Below, piece after piece: positions 1-6,279 of a stretch of 10,101 bases of DNA. The position numbers and the translations under genes were made by a program. Below the pieces are notes generated by a model. The model did not search any database and was not told where the DNA came from. It saw only the letters and a list, made by a program, of their open reading frames with translations. Every line of letters begins with the position of its first letter. Position 1 is the stretch's first letter. Origin of the DNA: Alphaproteobacteria bacterium (GTDB lineage: Bacteria > Pseudomonadota > Alphaproteobacteria > UBA8366 > GCA-2717185); the NCBI GenBank assembly GCA_016764135.1, contig JAESSL010000165.1, positions 1-10,101 on the forward strand, given 5' to 3'.

Positions 1-106
1 CCGCGACGATGCTGTAACTGTCGCAGAGTACCGTTTCGCCCGGTAGAGGCAGGCGATTTCTCTGTTGAACCAGGTCGACGTTAATAGAGCCGAATACGAA
101 TATCAT
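1..106 (-). CDS. PfkB/ribokinase-family sugar kinase, N-terminal fragment
   Basis: This is the first 35 codons of a minus-strand gene that runs off the left edge; the ATG is the complement of 104-106. The translated start reads MIFVFGSINVDLV, followed a few residues later by LPLPGETV. This is the characteristic N-terminus of PfkB-family carbohydrate kinases: the first beta strand, the G-S-x-N-x-D substrate-binding turn with Asp11, then the L-P-x-P-G-E-T segment. Ribokinase, which phosphorylates D-ribose at O5 with ATP in the cytoplasm, is the closest well-known match. Fructokinases, adenosine kinases and other PfkB members share this start, so the sugar is not fixed. An AGGGGAT ribosome-binding site (complement of 111-117) lies 4 bases before the ATG and sits inside one arm of an inverted repeat. 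The catalytic D-x-G-A-G region is outside the window. Confidence 0.8.
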   Translation of the reverse strand, partial: MIFVFGSINVDLVQQRNRLPLPGETVLCDSYSIVA

Positions 107-108
107 GG

Positions 109-167
109 CGATCCCCTGAGAAGGTTGCTCCAGAAGGTTTCTCTAGGAGGTTTCTCTCAGGGGATCG
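109..167 (-). promoter_or_regulatory. 5'-leader hairpin covering the kinase ribosome-binding site
   Basis: Bases 109-121 (CGATCCCCTGAGA) and 155-167 (TCTCAGGGGATCG) are perfect reverse complements, giving a 13-bp stem with a 33-base loop. The 109-121 arm contains the AGGGGAT Shine-Dalgarno sequence of the kinase gene that starts at 106, and the stem ends 2 bases before the start codon. If this region is transcribed, the folded mRNA would hide the ribosome-binding site. The loop could form a smaller competing helix (CTCC.AG against CTGGAG). A translational switch or a symmetric repressor operator are both possible. The geometry is seen directly; the function is inferred. Confidence 0.5.
120..158. 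repeat. Three tandem 13-base repeats
   Basis: Bases 120-132 (GAAGGTTGCTCCA), 133-145 (GAAGGTTTCTCTA) and 146-158 (GGAGGTTTCTCTC) are consecutive copies of one 13-base unit. The second and third differ at two positions, the first and second at two. A partial fourth echo, GGAGGTTT, occurs at 229-236. The array fills most of the loop of the surrounding inverted repeat. On the minus-strand transcript each unit reads roughly AGAAACCTYC, and one copy contains ACCTCCT. Confidence 0.75.
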
Positions 168-176
168 GACCATTAA

Positions 177-224
177 TGCAAACGGGGATCAACCGGATTG
201 ACGGTTAATCCCCGGTAGTTTGCA
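177..224. repeat. Long interrupted inverted repeat between ligase and kinase genes
   Basis: The inner arms are 184-195 (GGGGATCAACCG) and 202-213 (CGGTTAATCCCC), 12 bp with one C/A mismatch around a 6-base loop. The outer arms are 177-183 (TGCAAAC) and 218-224 (GTTTGCA), a perfect 7 bp separated from the inner stem by a 4-base bulge at 214-217. It lies 30 bases past the stop codon of the ATP-grasp gene, so it could terminate that transcript. However, the bases that follow on the minus strand (TTAATGGTCC) are not a T run, which makes a classical intrinsic terminator doubtful. A regulator-binding site upstream of the kinase is the main alternative. Confidence 0.55.
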
Positions 225-254
225 CCTTGGAGGTTTGGCGATCTGGCGTAAGCC

Positions 255-1232
255 TTATGCCGCGGCGGAAATGCTTTGTCTTTCCAGCTCCGCGTTTAAA
301 AACCGGCTGAGCGCACCCATACCGGACTTGTCGTTGTCGCTAAAGCCCGCAGCTTCTTCCGCTTCCGGGTTGTAGTTTGTGTTGGTGTTTACATCATAGG
401 TCCAGGCGATTCCATTTTCGTCGAAAATCATCTCGATTCCCGCAACTTCGATGCCATTATCACGCAGGAATTTTTTGTACAATTCCAGGTTCGGATGCGT
501 GAAATCTTTCAGGATTTCGAATCGTGGGGCGATTTGAGGGCTGCTTGTGGACTCAGATCCCACGGGGCAGGCGAGGTCGTCAATCTGGCAGACATCCGCC
601 GGGCAGAGTTCAAATCCCTGAGACGTGTCGACCCGCACCGTGTACAAATGCTCGCCGCCGACAAATTCGTTGCGCAAAATAAACGGTTCAGGGGATTTGA
701 TATAATCCTGCAATAACAGGGTGCCATCGGGACCGGGGTCGTAGGCCTCGCTATCCAGAAAGGCGTCCAGCGCGGCTAAATCATTGAAGAGTTGGACGCC
801 AGCGCCCTTGCCGCCACGGTTTGGCTTCAAAATCAGCGGTGCGCCAAAGTCCTGCGCGGCCTTTCGCACGGCTTCCTTGCCAACGGCGACGGTGGTCTTC
901 GGTATGCGAACGCCACATGCCTGCAGCGCCGCGTATTGCCGAACCTTGCTGACTTCCAGCGAGAGCGCGCGTGAGTTGTTTACAACCCGGCGCCCATGCG
1001 CTTCCAGCCACGCCAAGACGGAGGCGGTGTATTCTGGCGCGAAGTCATGGCCGCGCGTATGGGAAGACGCGCTCATCCGGTTGTAGAACACTCCTTCCGG
1101 CGGCGCGGCGTCGAAAGAAAAGGAGCCTTCAATCAGGCGCCATTCCTCAAAAGGAATGTCTTTTTGCTCAAAGGCCGTTTGGAGCGGCGCGAGCCACTCG
1201 CTGTTTTCGTGGATGACATAAACGGCGGTCAT
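255..1232 (-). CDS. RimK-like ATP-grasp ligase of unknown substrate
   Basis: A 325-residue ATP-grasp protein, expected to activate a carboxylate with ATP and ligate it to an amine in the cytoplasm. It has an N-terminal Rossmann-like part (1-85), then the segment NNSRAL..SKVRQYAALQACGVRIPKT (85-113), typical of RimK-type ligases. The ATP-binding Lys is at 136 (LILKPNRGG) with the glycine-rich loop GGKGAG at 140-145. The Mg-binding end includes Glu267 (VAGIEMIF) and D280-x-N282-x-N284. RimK adds glutamate to ribosomal protein S6, and relatives make coenzyme F420 polyglutamate, cyanophycin-like or peptide products; nothing here selects one. The start is supported by GGAG (complement of 1240-1243), 7 bases before the ATG. 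It is divergent from the aminotransferase gene and shares its AT-rich control region, which hints at common regulation. Family call firm, substrate unknown. Confidence 0.85.
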   Translation of the reverse strand: MTAVYVIHENSEWLAPLQTAFEQKDIPFEEWRLIEGSFSFDAAPPEGVFYNRMSASSHTRGHDFAPEYTASVLAWLEAHGRRVVNNSRALSLEVSKVRQYAALQACGVRIPKTTVAVGKEAVRKAAQDFGAPLILKPNRGGKGAGVQLFNDLAALDAFLDSEAYDPGPDGTLLLQDYIKSPEPFILRNEFVGGEHLYTVRVDTSQGFELCPADVCQIDDLACPVGSESTSSPQIAPRFEILKDFTHPNLELYKKFLRDNGIEVAGIEMIFDENGIAWTYDVNTNTNYNPEAEEAAGFSDNDKSGMGALSRFLNAELERQSISAAA

Positions 1233-1268
1233 GCTAATTCTCCATCGAGTTTAGTGCTTGTTATTTTA

Positions 1269-1298
1269 ATTACATAAATTAATTGTTATAAAAATCAA
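1269..1298 (-). promoter_or_regulatory. Candidate promoter for the ATP-grasp gene
   Basis: On the minus strand TTGATT (complement of 1293-1298) and TGTAAT (complement of 1269-1274) are separated by 18 bases and resemble sigma-70 -35 and -10 boxes, with 5 of 6 matches in the -10. The -10 lies about 37 bases upstream of the start codon at 1232. The region is very AT-rich, so chance matches are likely. Confidence 0.3.
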
Positions 1299-1310
1299 CT
1301 CACAAATTAT
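1283..1310 (+). promoter_or_regulatory. Candidate promoter for the aminotransferase-hemA run
   Basis: TTGTTA (1283-1288) and AATTAT (1305-1310), 16 bases apart, give a weak sigma-70-like pair facing the aminotransferase. It would produce a leader of roughly 145 bases. It overlaps the candidate minus-strand promoter, which would be an arrangement suited to joint control of the divergent genes. Four of six bases match in each box, and the surrounding AT-richness makes this only suggestive. Confidence 0.25.
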
Positions 1311-1462
1311 TCAACATATCTCAAATGTGATGAAAAAGACTGCGATTCAGGCTGGGTTCGATGTTTCGCCATACGCGGTTTTAGGAGTATTCTGGGGGTA
1401 TGTTGGCGTCGCCATGGCGGCGTCAGACCCGATCAAAATTTTATCGACTGGAGACCCAAGAT

Positions 1463-2854
1463 ATGACCGATCGCACCAACTCCCCTGAAAGCCGAGACAT
1501 TGCAAATGTCTTGCACGCCTACACAAACCTTGAAAAACACAGGGAGACCGGTCCGTTTATCGCGAATGGCGGTCATGGAATATATATCCGCGATGAAGCG
1601 GGTAAAGAATATATAGAAGGTATGTCGGGCCTCTGGTGCACGTCGCTTGGGTTTGGCGAGGAGCGCTTGATCGAGGCGGCGACGCGCCAGATGCGGCAAT
1701 TGCCCTTTTATCACATTTTTTCTTCGAAGAGCCACAATCCGGCGATTGATCTGGCGGAACGATTGATAAATATGGCGCCGGTCCCGATGTCGAAGGTTTT
1801 TTTCGCGAATTCCGGATCTGAAGCCAATGATACGGCGGTGAAGATGGTCTGGTACTACAACAACGCCAAAGGTCGTCCTGAGAAAAAGAAAATTTTCAGT
1901 CGAACGCGCGGGTATCACGGCGTCACCGTCGCCGCCGCCAGTCTGACGGGGCTGCCCGCAAATCATACGGATTTTGATCTGCCGATCGCCAATATTCGCC
2001 ATACGGACTGTCCGCATTATTATGAGTTCTGTCGCGATGGAGATACCGAGGAAGATTTCGCCACTCGGTTGGCGACGAAGCTGGAACAGCAGATTCTGGA
2101 CGAGGGACCTGAAACCGTTGCGGCCTTTATCGCAGAGCCGATCATGGGCGCGGGCGGCGTCATCATTCCGCCACGCACTTATTTTGAAAAAATCCAGGCG
2201 ATTTTGAAGCGCTACGATATTTTGTTTATCGCCGATGAAGTCATTTGCGGGTTCGGCCGGACCGGCAATATGTTTGGCTGTGAAACCTACGATATGAAGC
2301 CCGATATAATGACGATGGCGAAGGCGCTGTCATCGGCGTATTTGCCGATTTCGGCGGTGATGATCAACGAAGACGTTTACGAGACCATCAGCGCCAACAG
2401 TAATAAGGTCGGCACATTCGGCCATGGATTTACCTATTCGGGACACCCGGTCGCGGCGGCGGTTGCGCTGGAGACCCTGAATATTTACGAAGATCGCGAC
2501 ATTCTGGGACATGTGCGTAGCGTAACAGACAAGTTTCAGGCTCGGATCAACGCCTTTATGGACCACTCGCTGGTTGGCGAAACTCGTGCTATCGGGCTGA
2601 TCGGCGCGGTTCAACTGGCGAAGAATAAAACAAGCCGGACCCATTTCGATGCGTCGGAAGGGGTCGGCGCTTTTCTTCAGGCGCGGGCGCAGGAACATGG
2701 CCTTATTGTCCGGGCGCTACCAAATGACACAGTGGCGTTTTGCCCGCCGTTGATTATAACGGATGCTGAAATTGACGAAATGTTTGACCGGTTTGAGAAA
2801 GCACTGGAAGAGTGTTACGCGATGGTCCGGAAAAATGACGGCATGGAGGCCTGA
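1463..2854 (+). CDS. Class III omega-amine:pyruvate aminotransferase
   Basis: A 463-residue PLP-dependent fold-type I, class III transaminase moving an amino group from a terminal amine or omega-amino acid to a keto acid, probably pyruvate. Visible signatures are GLW at 56-58, the PLP phosphate-binding SGSEAND at 117-123, Y151-H152-G153 stacking on the cofactor, Asp258 (IADEV) for the pyridine nitrogen, and the Schiff-base Lys287 (MAKALSS). GHGFTYSGHPV is at 320-330 and a candidate 'flipping' Arg is at 417. The pattern resembles Vibrio fluvialis amine:pyruvate transaminase. Taurine, beta-alanine, putrescine or another amine remain possible. The ATG at 1463 is chosen because GGAG (1450-1453) lies 9 bases before it and homologues begin near here. 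An in-frame ATG at 1400, with AGGAG at 1383-1387, would add 21 basic, probably unconserved residues. hemA follows after 31 bases, so co-transcription is likely. Confidence 0.85.
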   Translation: MTDRTNSPESRDIANVLHAYTNLEKHRETGPFIANGGHGIYIRDEAGKEYIEGMSGLWCTSLGFGEERLIEAATRQMRQLPFYHIFSSKSHNPAIDLAERLINMAPVPMSKVFFANSGSEANDTAVKMVWYYNNAKGRPEKKKIFSRTRGYHGVTVAAASLTGLPANHTDFDLPIANIRHTDCPHYYEFCRDGDTEEDFATRLATKLEQQILDEGPETVAAFIAEPIMGAGGVIIPPRTYFEKIQAILKRYDILFIADEVICGFGRTGNMFGCETYDMKPDIMTMAKALSSAYLPISAVMINEDVYETISANSNKVGTFGHGFTYSGHPVAAAVALETLNIYEDRDILGHVRSVTDKFQARINAFMDHSLVGETRAIGLIGAVQLAKNKTSRTHFDASEGVGAFLQARAQEHGLIVRALPNDTVAFCPPLIITDAEIDEMFDRFEKALEECYAMVRKNDGMEA

Positions 2855-2863
2855 TTTTCAGGC
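2849..2863 (+). other. Small hairpin over the aminotransferase stop codon
   Basis: GCCTGA (2849-2854) and TCAGGC (2858-2863) form a perfect 6-bp stem with a 3-base TTT loop, and the TGA stop codon lies in the left arm. It is followed by GTTGTAAGG, not a T run, so it is not a standard terminator. It could stabilise the upstream message end or tune hemA expression. It may also be chance. Confidence 0.35.
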
Positions 2864-2885
2864 GTTGTAAGGCAGGACGGAAGAC

Positions 2886-4097
2886 ATGGATTACGAAGGC
2901 TTTTTTGAAGAGCGTCTCGACGCGCTTCACCAGGAAGGAAACTATCGGACGTTCGCCGATCTGGCGCGGCGCCGCGGCGGCTATCCCGTTGCGGCCCATC
3001 ACGAAGGCGGACAGGTTTCTGAAGTGCTTGTGTGGTGTTCCAATGATTATCTGGGACAGGGCCAGAACCCGGATGTCATCGCTGCGATGCATAAGGCGCT
3101 GGATGAGTGCGGCGCTGGCGCGGGCGGGACCCGGAATATTTCCGGCACGAACCACTATCATGTACTGCTTGAACAGGAATTGGCGTCTTTGCATCAGCGC
3201 GACGCGGCGCTGTTGTTCACGTCCGGCTATGTCGCCAACGTCACCGCTTTGTCGACCTTGGGAATGGGCTTGCCGGGGTGTTTGATTTACTCGGACGCGC
3301 TCAACCATAACTCGATGATCGAGGGCATCCGGCACAGCCGCGCCAACAAGCGCGTGTTCGCGCATAACGATCCGGAAGATCTGGACCGCTTGATGAGCGC
3401 CGATGATCCGGATGCGCCTAAAATGGTTGTGTTCGAATCCGTCTATTCGATGGATGGCGATATTGCGCCACTGGATGAAATTTTGTCCGTGTGTGAAAAA
3501 CACAACGCAATCAGTTATCTGGACGAGGTGCATGCGGTTGGCATGTATGGCGAAACTGGCGCCGGTGTGGCGGAGCGGGACGGGGTCATGGACCGGGTCA
3601 CGGTTATGCAGGGGACGCTGGCCAAGGGATTTGGCGTCGTTGGCGGCTACATTGCCGCCTCTACGGCGCTGGTGGATTATATCCGCTCCTATGGCAACGG
3701 ATTTATCTTTACGACGTCACTGCCGCCCGCCGTCGCTGCGGGCGCGTTGACCAGTGTGCGCAATGTTCGCAATTCTCCGGAGCTTCGCGAGCGCCATCAG
3801 GAGCGCGCGGCGACTCTAAAGGCGAAGCTGCACCGGGCGGGCTTGCCGGTTATGCCGTCGGTCAGCCATATCGTCCCAATTCTGGTCGGCGACGCCTCGC
3901 TCTGCAAAGATGCAAGCGACGCGCTGATGACCCGTTTCGGGATATATGTTCAACCGATTAATTATCCGACCGTGGCCCGAGGGACGGAACGCTTGCGCCT
4001 TACGCCGACGCCTTTGCATACCGATGAAATGATGGACCGTCTGGTGGATGCGTTGACTCAGATCTGGGCGGATTTGGCGTTGGATAAAGCGGCGTAA
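2886..4097 (+). CDS. hemA: 5-aminolevulinate synthase
   Basis: A 403-residue PLP enzyme of the alpha-oxoamine synthase family. It condenses glycine with succinyl-CoA to 5-aminolevulinate, the first step of the C4 (Shemin) tetrapyrrole pathway in the cytoplasm. It matches Rhodobacter ALAS almost residue for residue: Arg21 (NYRTFADL) for the succinyl carboxylate, Thr82 in GTRNISGT at 81-88 (the glycine-selecting position), and the DEVHAVG motif (213-219) with Asp213 and His216 for the cofactor. The Schiff-base Lys247 lies in TLAKGFG, and ERLRLTPTP at 368-376 supplies the substrate-carboxylate Arg. R21 and T82 argue for ALAS rather than 2-amino-3-ketobutyrate CoA ligase or AONS. AGGA at 2874-2877 is 8 bases before the ATG. 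It lies 31 bases after an aminotransferase with no terminator between. This may be the housekeeping HemA or a second, pathway-linked ALAS; the window cannot tell. Confidence 0.93.
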   Translation: MDYEGFFEERLDALHQEGNYRTFADLARRRGGYPVAAHHEGGQVSEVLVWCSNDYLGQGQNPDVIAAMHKALDECGAGAGGTRNISGTNHYHVLLEQELASLHQRDAALLFTSGYVANVTALSTLGMGLPGCLIYSDALNHNSMIEGIRHSRANKRVFAHNDPEDLDRLMSADDPDAPKMVVFESVYSMDGDIAPLDEILSVCEKHNAISYLDEVHAVGMYGETGAGVAERDGVMDRVTVMQGTLAKGFGVVGGYIAASTALVDYIRSYGNGFIFTTSLPPAVAAGALTSVRNVRNSPELRERHQERAATLKAKLHRAGLPVMPSVSHIVPILVGDASLCKDASDALMTRFGIYVQPINYPTVARGTERLRLTPTPLHTDEMMDRLVDALTQIWADLALDKAA

Positions 4098-4169
4098 CAG
4101 CGCTGCCTGTTTTGTTAGGCGATTTTACAGCGTTGGACAGCGAGACCGAAGAAGGGATAGACTCGAGCC

Positions 4170-4715
4170 ATGTATCGCGACAACACCTTGATCCCGACTG
4201 AGGCCGTGCGTCTAGCGGCGCTGGGCGCTCTTATGGAGGCCGAGCGCGGATATGGCGATCTGGCCAGCGACGTTCGGTATTTCGTCACCCATATTTCCGG
4301 GCCATCCCTGGATTTGTTGGGAACCTCGCTGGAGCTTCTACAATATGAAGGTTTGGTTGAAACGATTGACGTTGCTGAAAACGGCGTCGCCCGAAACCGG
4401 GAACGAGATCAGGAATCCGTTTTACGGATCACCGATGCGGGCCGCGCGATCTTTGAAGAGCTCATGCTGTCCAATGTCCGCGCCCCGATGAACGAGGTGA
4501 GCAATCTCGTCATCGCCTTGAAAATTCGCTTCCTCCATTTTTTGACGCCGTCCGCCCGTGCGGAACAAGCGGAAACGCTGGTCGAAATGTGTGACACCGA
4601 GATCGTGCGGTTGCTGGAATTGAAAAAACGACATGGCGACGGGCATCTGGGCGCTTGGCTCGATATGGAATTGACCCGCCTTGGCAAGCGACTCGACTGG
4701 TTTCGCCAGCTATAA
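4170..4715 (+). CDS. PadR-like winged-helix transcriptional regulator
   Basis: A 181-residue soluble protein that looks like a PadR-type DNA-binding regulator. Residues 13-28 (VRLAALGALMEAERGY) form the opening helix, and 37-60 a helix-rich region ending in SLELLQYEGLVE, the typical recognition-helix-to-wing junction. Residues 61-100 contain a wing with LRITDAGRAIFEEL, the usual hallmark of PadR and related winged helices. The C-terminal half (105-181) is helical and leucine-rich, as expected for the dimerisation part. It starts 72 bases after hemA and ends 62 bases before the sulfatase, all on one strand, so it may regulate one of these neighbours. The effector and targets are unknown. An AAGGGA ribosome-binding site at 4152-4157 lies a rather long 12 bases before the ATG. 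PadR rather than MarR is a fold-level judgement by eye. Confidence 0.65.
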   Translation: MYRDNTLIPTEAVRLAALGALMEAERGYGDLASDVRYFVTHISGPSLDLLGTSLELLQYEGLVETIDVAENGVARNRERDQESVLRITDAGRAIFEELMLSNVRAPMNEVSNLVIALKIRFLHFLTPSARAEQAETLVEMCDTEIVRLLELKKRHGDGHLGAWLDMELTRLGKRLDWFRQL

Positions 4716-4777
4716 GTCCCGCGACATAATCCAGCGGTTACGGCGATGGCGTCCTGACAACAAGCGGGAAAAGAGCG

Positions 4778-6250
4778 ATGGATCCAAAAAACCTGTTGGT
4801 CATTATGTCCGACGAGCACAATTCCCAAATGTTGGGATGCGCCGGTCATCCACTGGTGAAAACGCCTAATCTGGACCGGTTGGCGGCGCGCGGAACACGG
4901 TTCGACTCAGCCTATACCCCATGCCCGATTTGTGTGCCGGCGCGCGCGAGTTTCGCCACCGGGCGCTATGTTCACGACAACGAATGCTGGGATAACGCAA
5001 TCGCCTATGACGGGCGTATCGAAAGCTGGGGACACCGGCTGCAAGCGTCCGGCGTTCGGGTCGAGTCCATCGGTAAATTGCATTACCGCGCCGAAGAAGA
5101 CCCGACCGGCTTCGATAAACAATTCATTCCGATGCACATCAAGGATGGCGTGGGCATGGTGCATCTCTCCGTGCGCCGTCAGTTCCCTGAATTTGTACCA
5201 CCACCGTTTCAAAAAGGCGGCGGCGCCGCAGGCATTGTTCTCAACGCAGGGCCGGGCGAAAGCGCCTATAGCGGTTATGATCGGCAAATCGCGGATCTGG
5301 CCTGCGACTGGTTGCGCGATGCGGCGGCGCGCGATGAACCCTGGACCCTTTTCGTCAGTTTCGTGACGCCCCATTATCCGCTGACCGCGCCGGATGAATT
5401 CTTTGATCTCTATCCGGTGAACGATATGCCGGTGCCGAAACTTGGCGCCGATAGCGGGTTTGAGGCGCATCCCTGGCTTGAACGGTTTTTGGGCGAAAAC
5501 GCCGGTTCCGATGCAACGCCGGAGCAACATCGCCGGGCGTTCGCGGCCTATCTTGGTTTGTGCAGTTTTATGGACGCCCAGATCGGGCGCGTCCTCGACG
5601 CTCTGGATGAGCACGGTCTGACCCCCGGCGCCCGTATTATCTACACCTCCGACCATGGTGAAAATGCCGGGGCGCGCGGTTTATGGGGCAAATCCAATCA
5701 TTATGAAGAAGCGTGCGGCGTTCCGCTAATTGTGGCCGGTCCCAATGTTCCCGAAGGTCGCGTTTGCAAAACGCCGACGTCTCTGGTGGACGCCTTCCCG
5801 TCTATTGTGCAGTGTGCGGGCGCGGACTGCCCGGATGATGGCGTGTTGCCTGGTCGCTCATGGTTCACCCTCGCCAATCAACCGGATGATCCAGACCGGG
5901 TTGTGTTCAGCGAATACCACGCTGCGCGGTCGCCCTCGGCGGCGTATATGATCCGCAAGGGGCGTTATAAGTACATCCATTATGTCGGGTTTGAGCCGGA
6001 ACTCTTTGACCTGGAGGCCGATCCCGAGGAATCAACGAACCTCGCCAAGGATCCGGATCATGCTGATATTTTGGCCGATTGTGATGTTTGTCTACGCAAT
6101 ATCGTGGATCCAGACGCCGTTGATCGGCAGGCCAATGAGGCGCAAAAGGCGCTGGTGCTGAGCCGTGGCGGGCCAGACGCTGTTTATGCTAATTTGGTGA
6201 CGACCAAACATTACACGCCGGCGCCGGGTGAAGCGGAAACAACCGATTAA
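4778..6250 (+). CDS. Formylglycine-dependent sulfatase-family hydrolase, cytoplasmic
   Basis: A 490-residue alkaline-phosphatase-superfamily sulfatase (type I). The formylglycine signature C-x-P-x-R is CVPAR at 52-56, continuing to ATG at 60-62; Cys52 would be oxidised to formylglycine and Arg56 is its partner. Other active-site candidates are Asp12-Glu13 (SDEH) and Asp292-His293 (SDHGEN) for the metal, K100/H102 in GKLHY, H199 in TPHYP, and K305 in GKSNHYE. The first metal pair is Asp-Glu, not the more common Asp-Asp. There is no signal peptide, so it probably acts in the cytoplasm on an imported sulfate ester, or on a phosphonate or phosphate ester, since family members overlap. It does not carry the usual choline-sulfatase N-terminus, so that name is avoided. 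No sulfatase-maturating enzyme is visible here. Only a weak GGGAA/AAGAG ribosome site precedes the ATG. It converges with the SDR gene across 29 bases. Confidence 0.85.
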   Translation: MDPKNLLVIMSDEHNSQMLGCAGHPLVKTPNLDRLAARGTRFDSAYTPCPICVPARASFATGRYVHDNECWDNAIAYDGRIESWGHRLQASGVRVESIGKLHYRAEEDPTGFDKQFIPMHIKDGVGMVHLSVRRQFPEFVPPPFQKGGGAAGIVLNAGPGESAYSGYDRQIADLACDWLRDAAARDEPWTLFVSFVTPHYPLTAPDEFFDLYPVNDMPVPKLGADSGFEAHPWLERFLGENAGSDATPEQHRRAFAAYLGLCSFMDAQIGRVLDALDEHGLTPGARIIYTSDHGENAGARGLWGKSNHYEEACGVPLIVAGPNVPEGRVCKTPTSLVDAFPSIVQCAGADCPDDGVLPGRSWFTLANQPDDPDRVVFSEYHAARSPSAAYMIRKGRYKYIHYVGFEPELFDLEADPEESTNLAKDPDHADILADCDVCLRNIVDPDAVDRQANEAQKALVLSRGGPDAVYANLVTTKHYTPAPGEAETTD

Positions 6251-6279
6251 CGTGTCGCGTCCGACGAAGCGCCGAACGC

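Noticed and set aside
1410..1419. Perfect palindrome CGCCATGGCG
   Set aside because: Ten bases of GC-rich self-complementarity with no extension is expected by chance; the flanking GGCGTC copies are direct, not inverted.
1400..1462. N-terminal extension of the aminotransferase from an in-frame ATG at 1400 with AGGAG upstream
   Set aside because: The 21 added residues are basic and low in complexity, GGAG at 1450-1453 fits the ATG at 1463 better, and family members begin near that position. It stays possible as an alternative start.
1433..2017. Minus-strand open frame (194 codons) antisense to the aminotransferase start
   Set aside because: Rich in Arg and His with no domain signature, and it overlaps the PLP-binding coding region.
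2754..3533. Long minus-strand open frame (259 codons) antisense to the aminotransferase end and hemA
   Set aside because: It lies opposite clearly functional PLP enzymes, shows no recognisable domain, and is the usual codon-bias shadow of a GC-rich gene.
3200..3900. Reading hemA as 2-amino-3-ketobutyrate CoA ligase or 8-amino-7-oxononanoate synthase
   Set aside because: Arg21, Thr82 and the overall residue-by-residue agreement with Rhodobacter ALAS favour 5-aminolevulinate synthase.
4095..4135. Possible terminator or direct repeat after hemA (AACAGCGCTG / TACAGCGTTG and a GCCT/AGGC stem)
   Set aside because: The stem is only 4 bp with an 8-base loop and no following T run; the repeat is short and imperfect.
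4907..5656. Minus-strand open frame (249 codons) antisense to the sulfatase
   Set aside because: The sense frame carries the complete sulfatase active site; the antisense translation has no coherent motifs.
6251..6279. Bidirectional terminator expected between the convergent sulfatase and SDR genes
   Set aside because: No stem longer than about 4 bp and no T run on either strand could be found in the 29-base gap.
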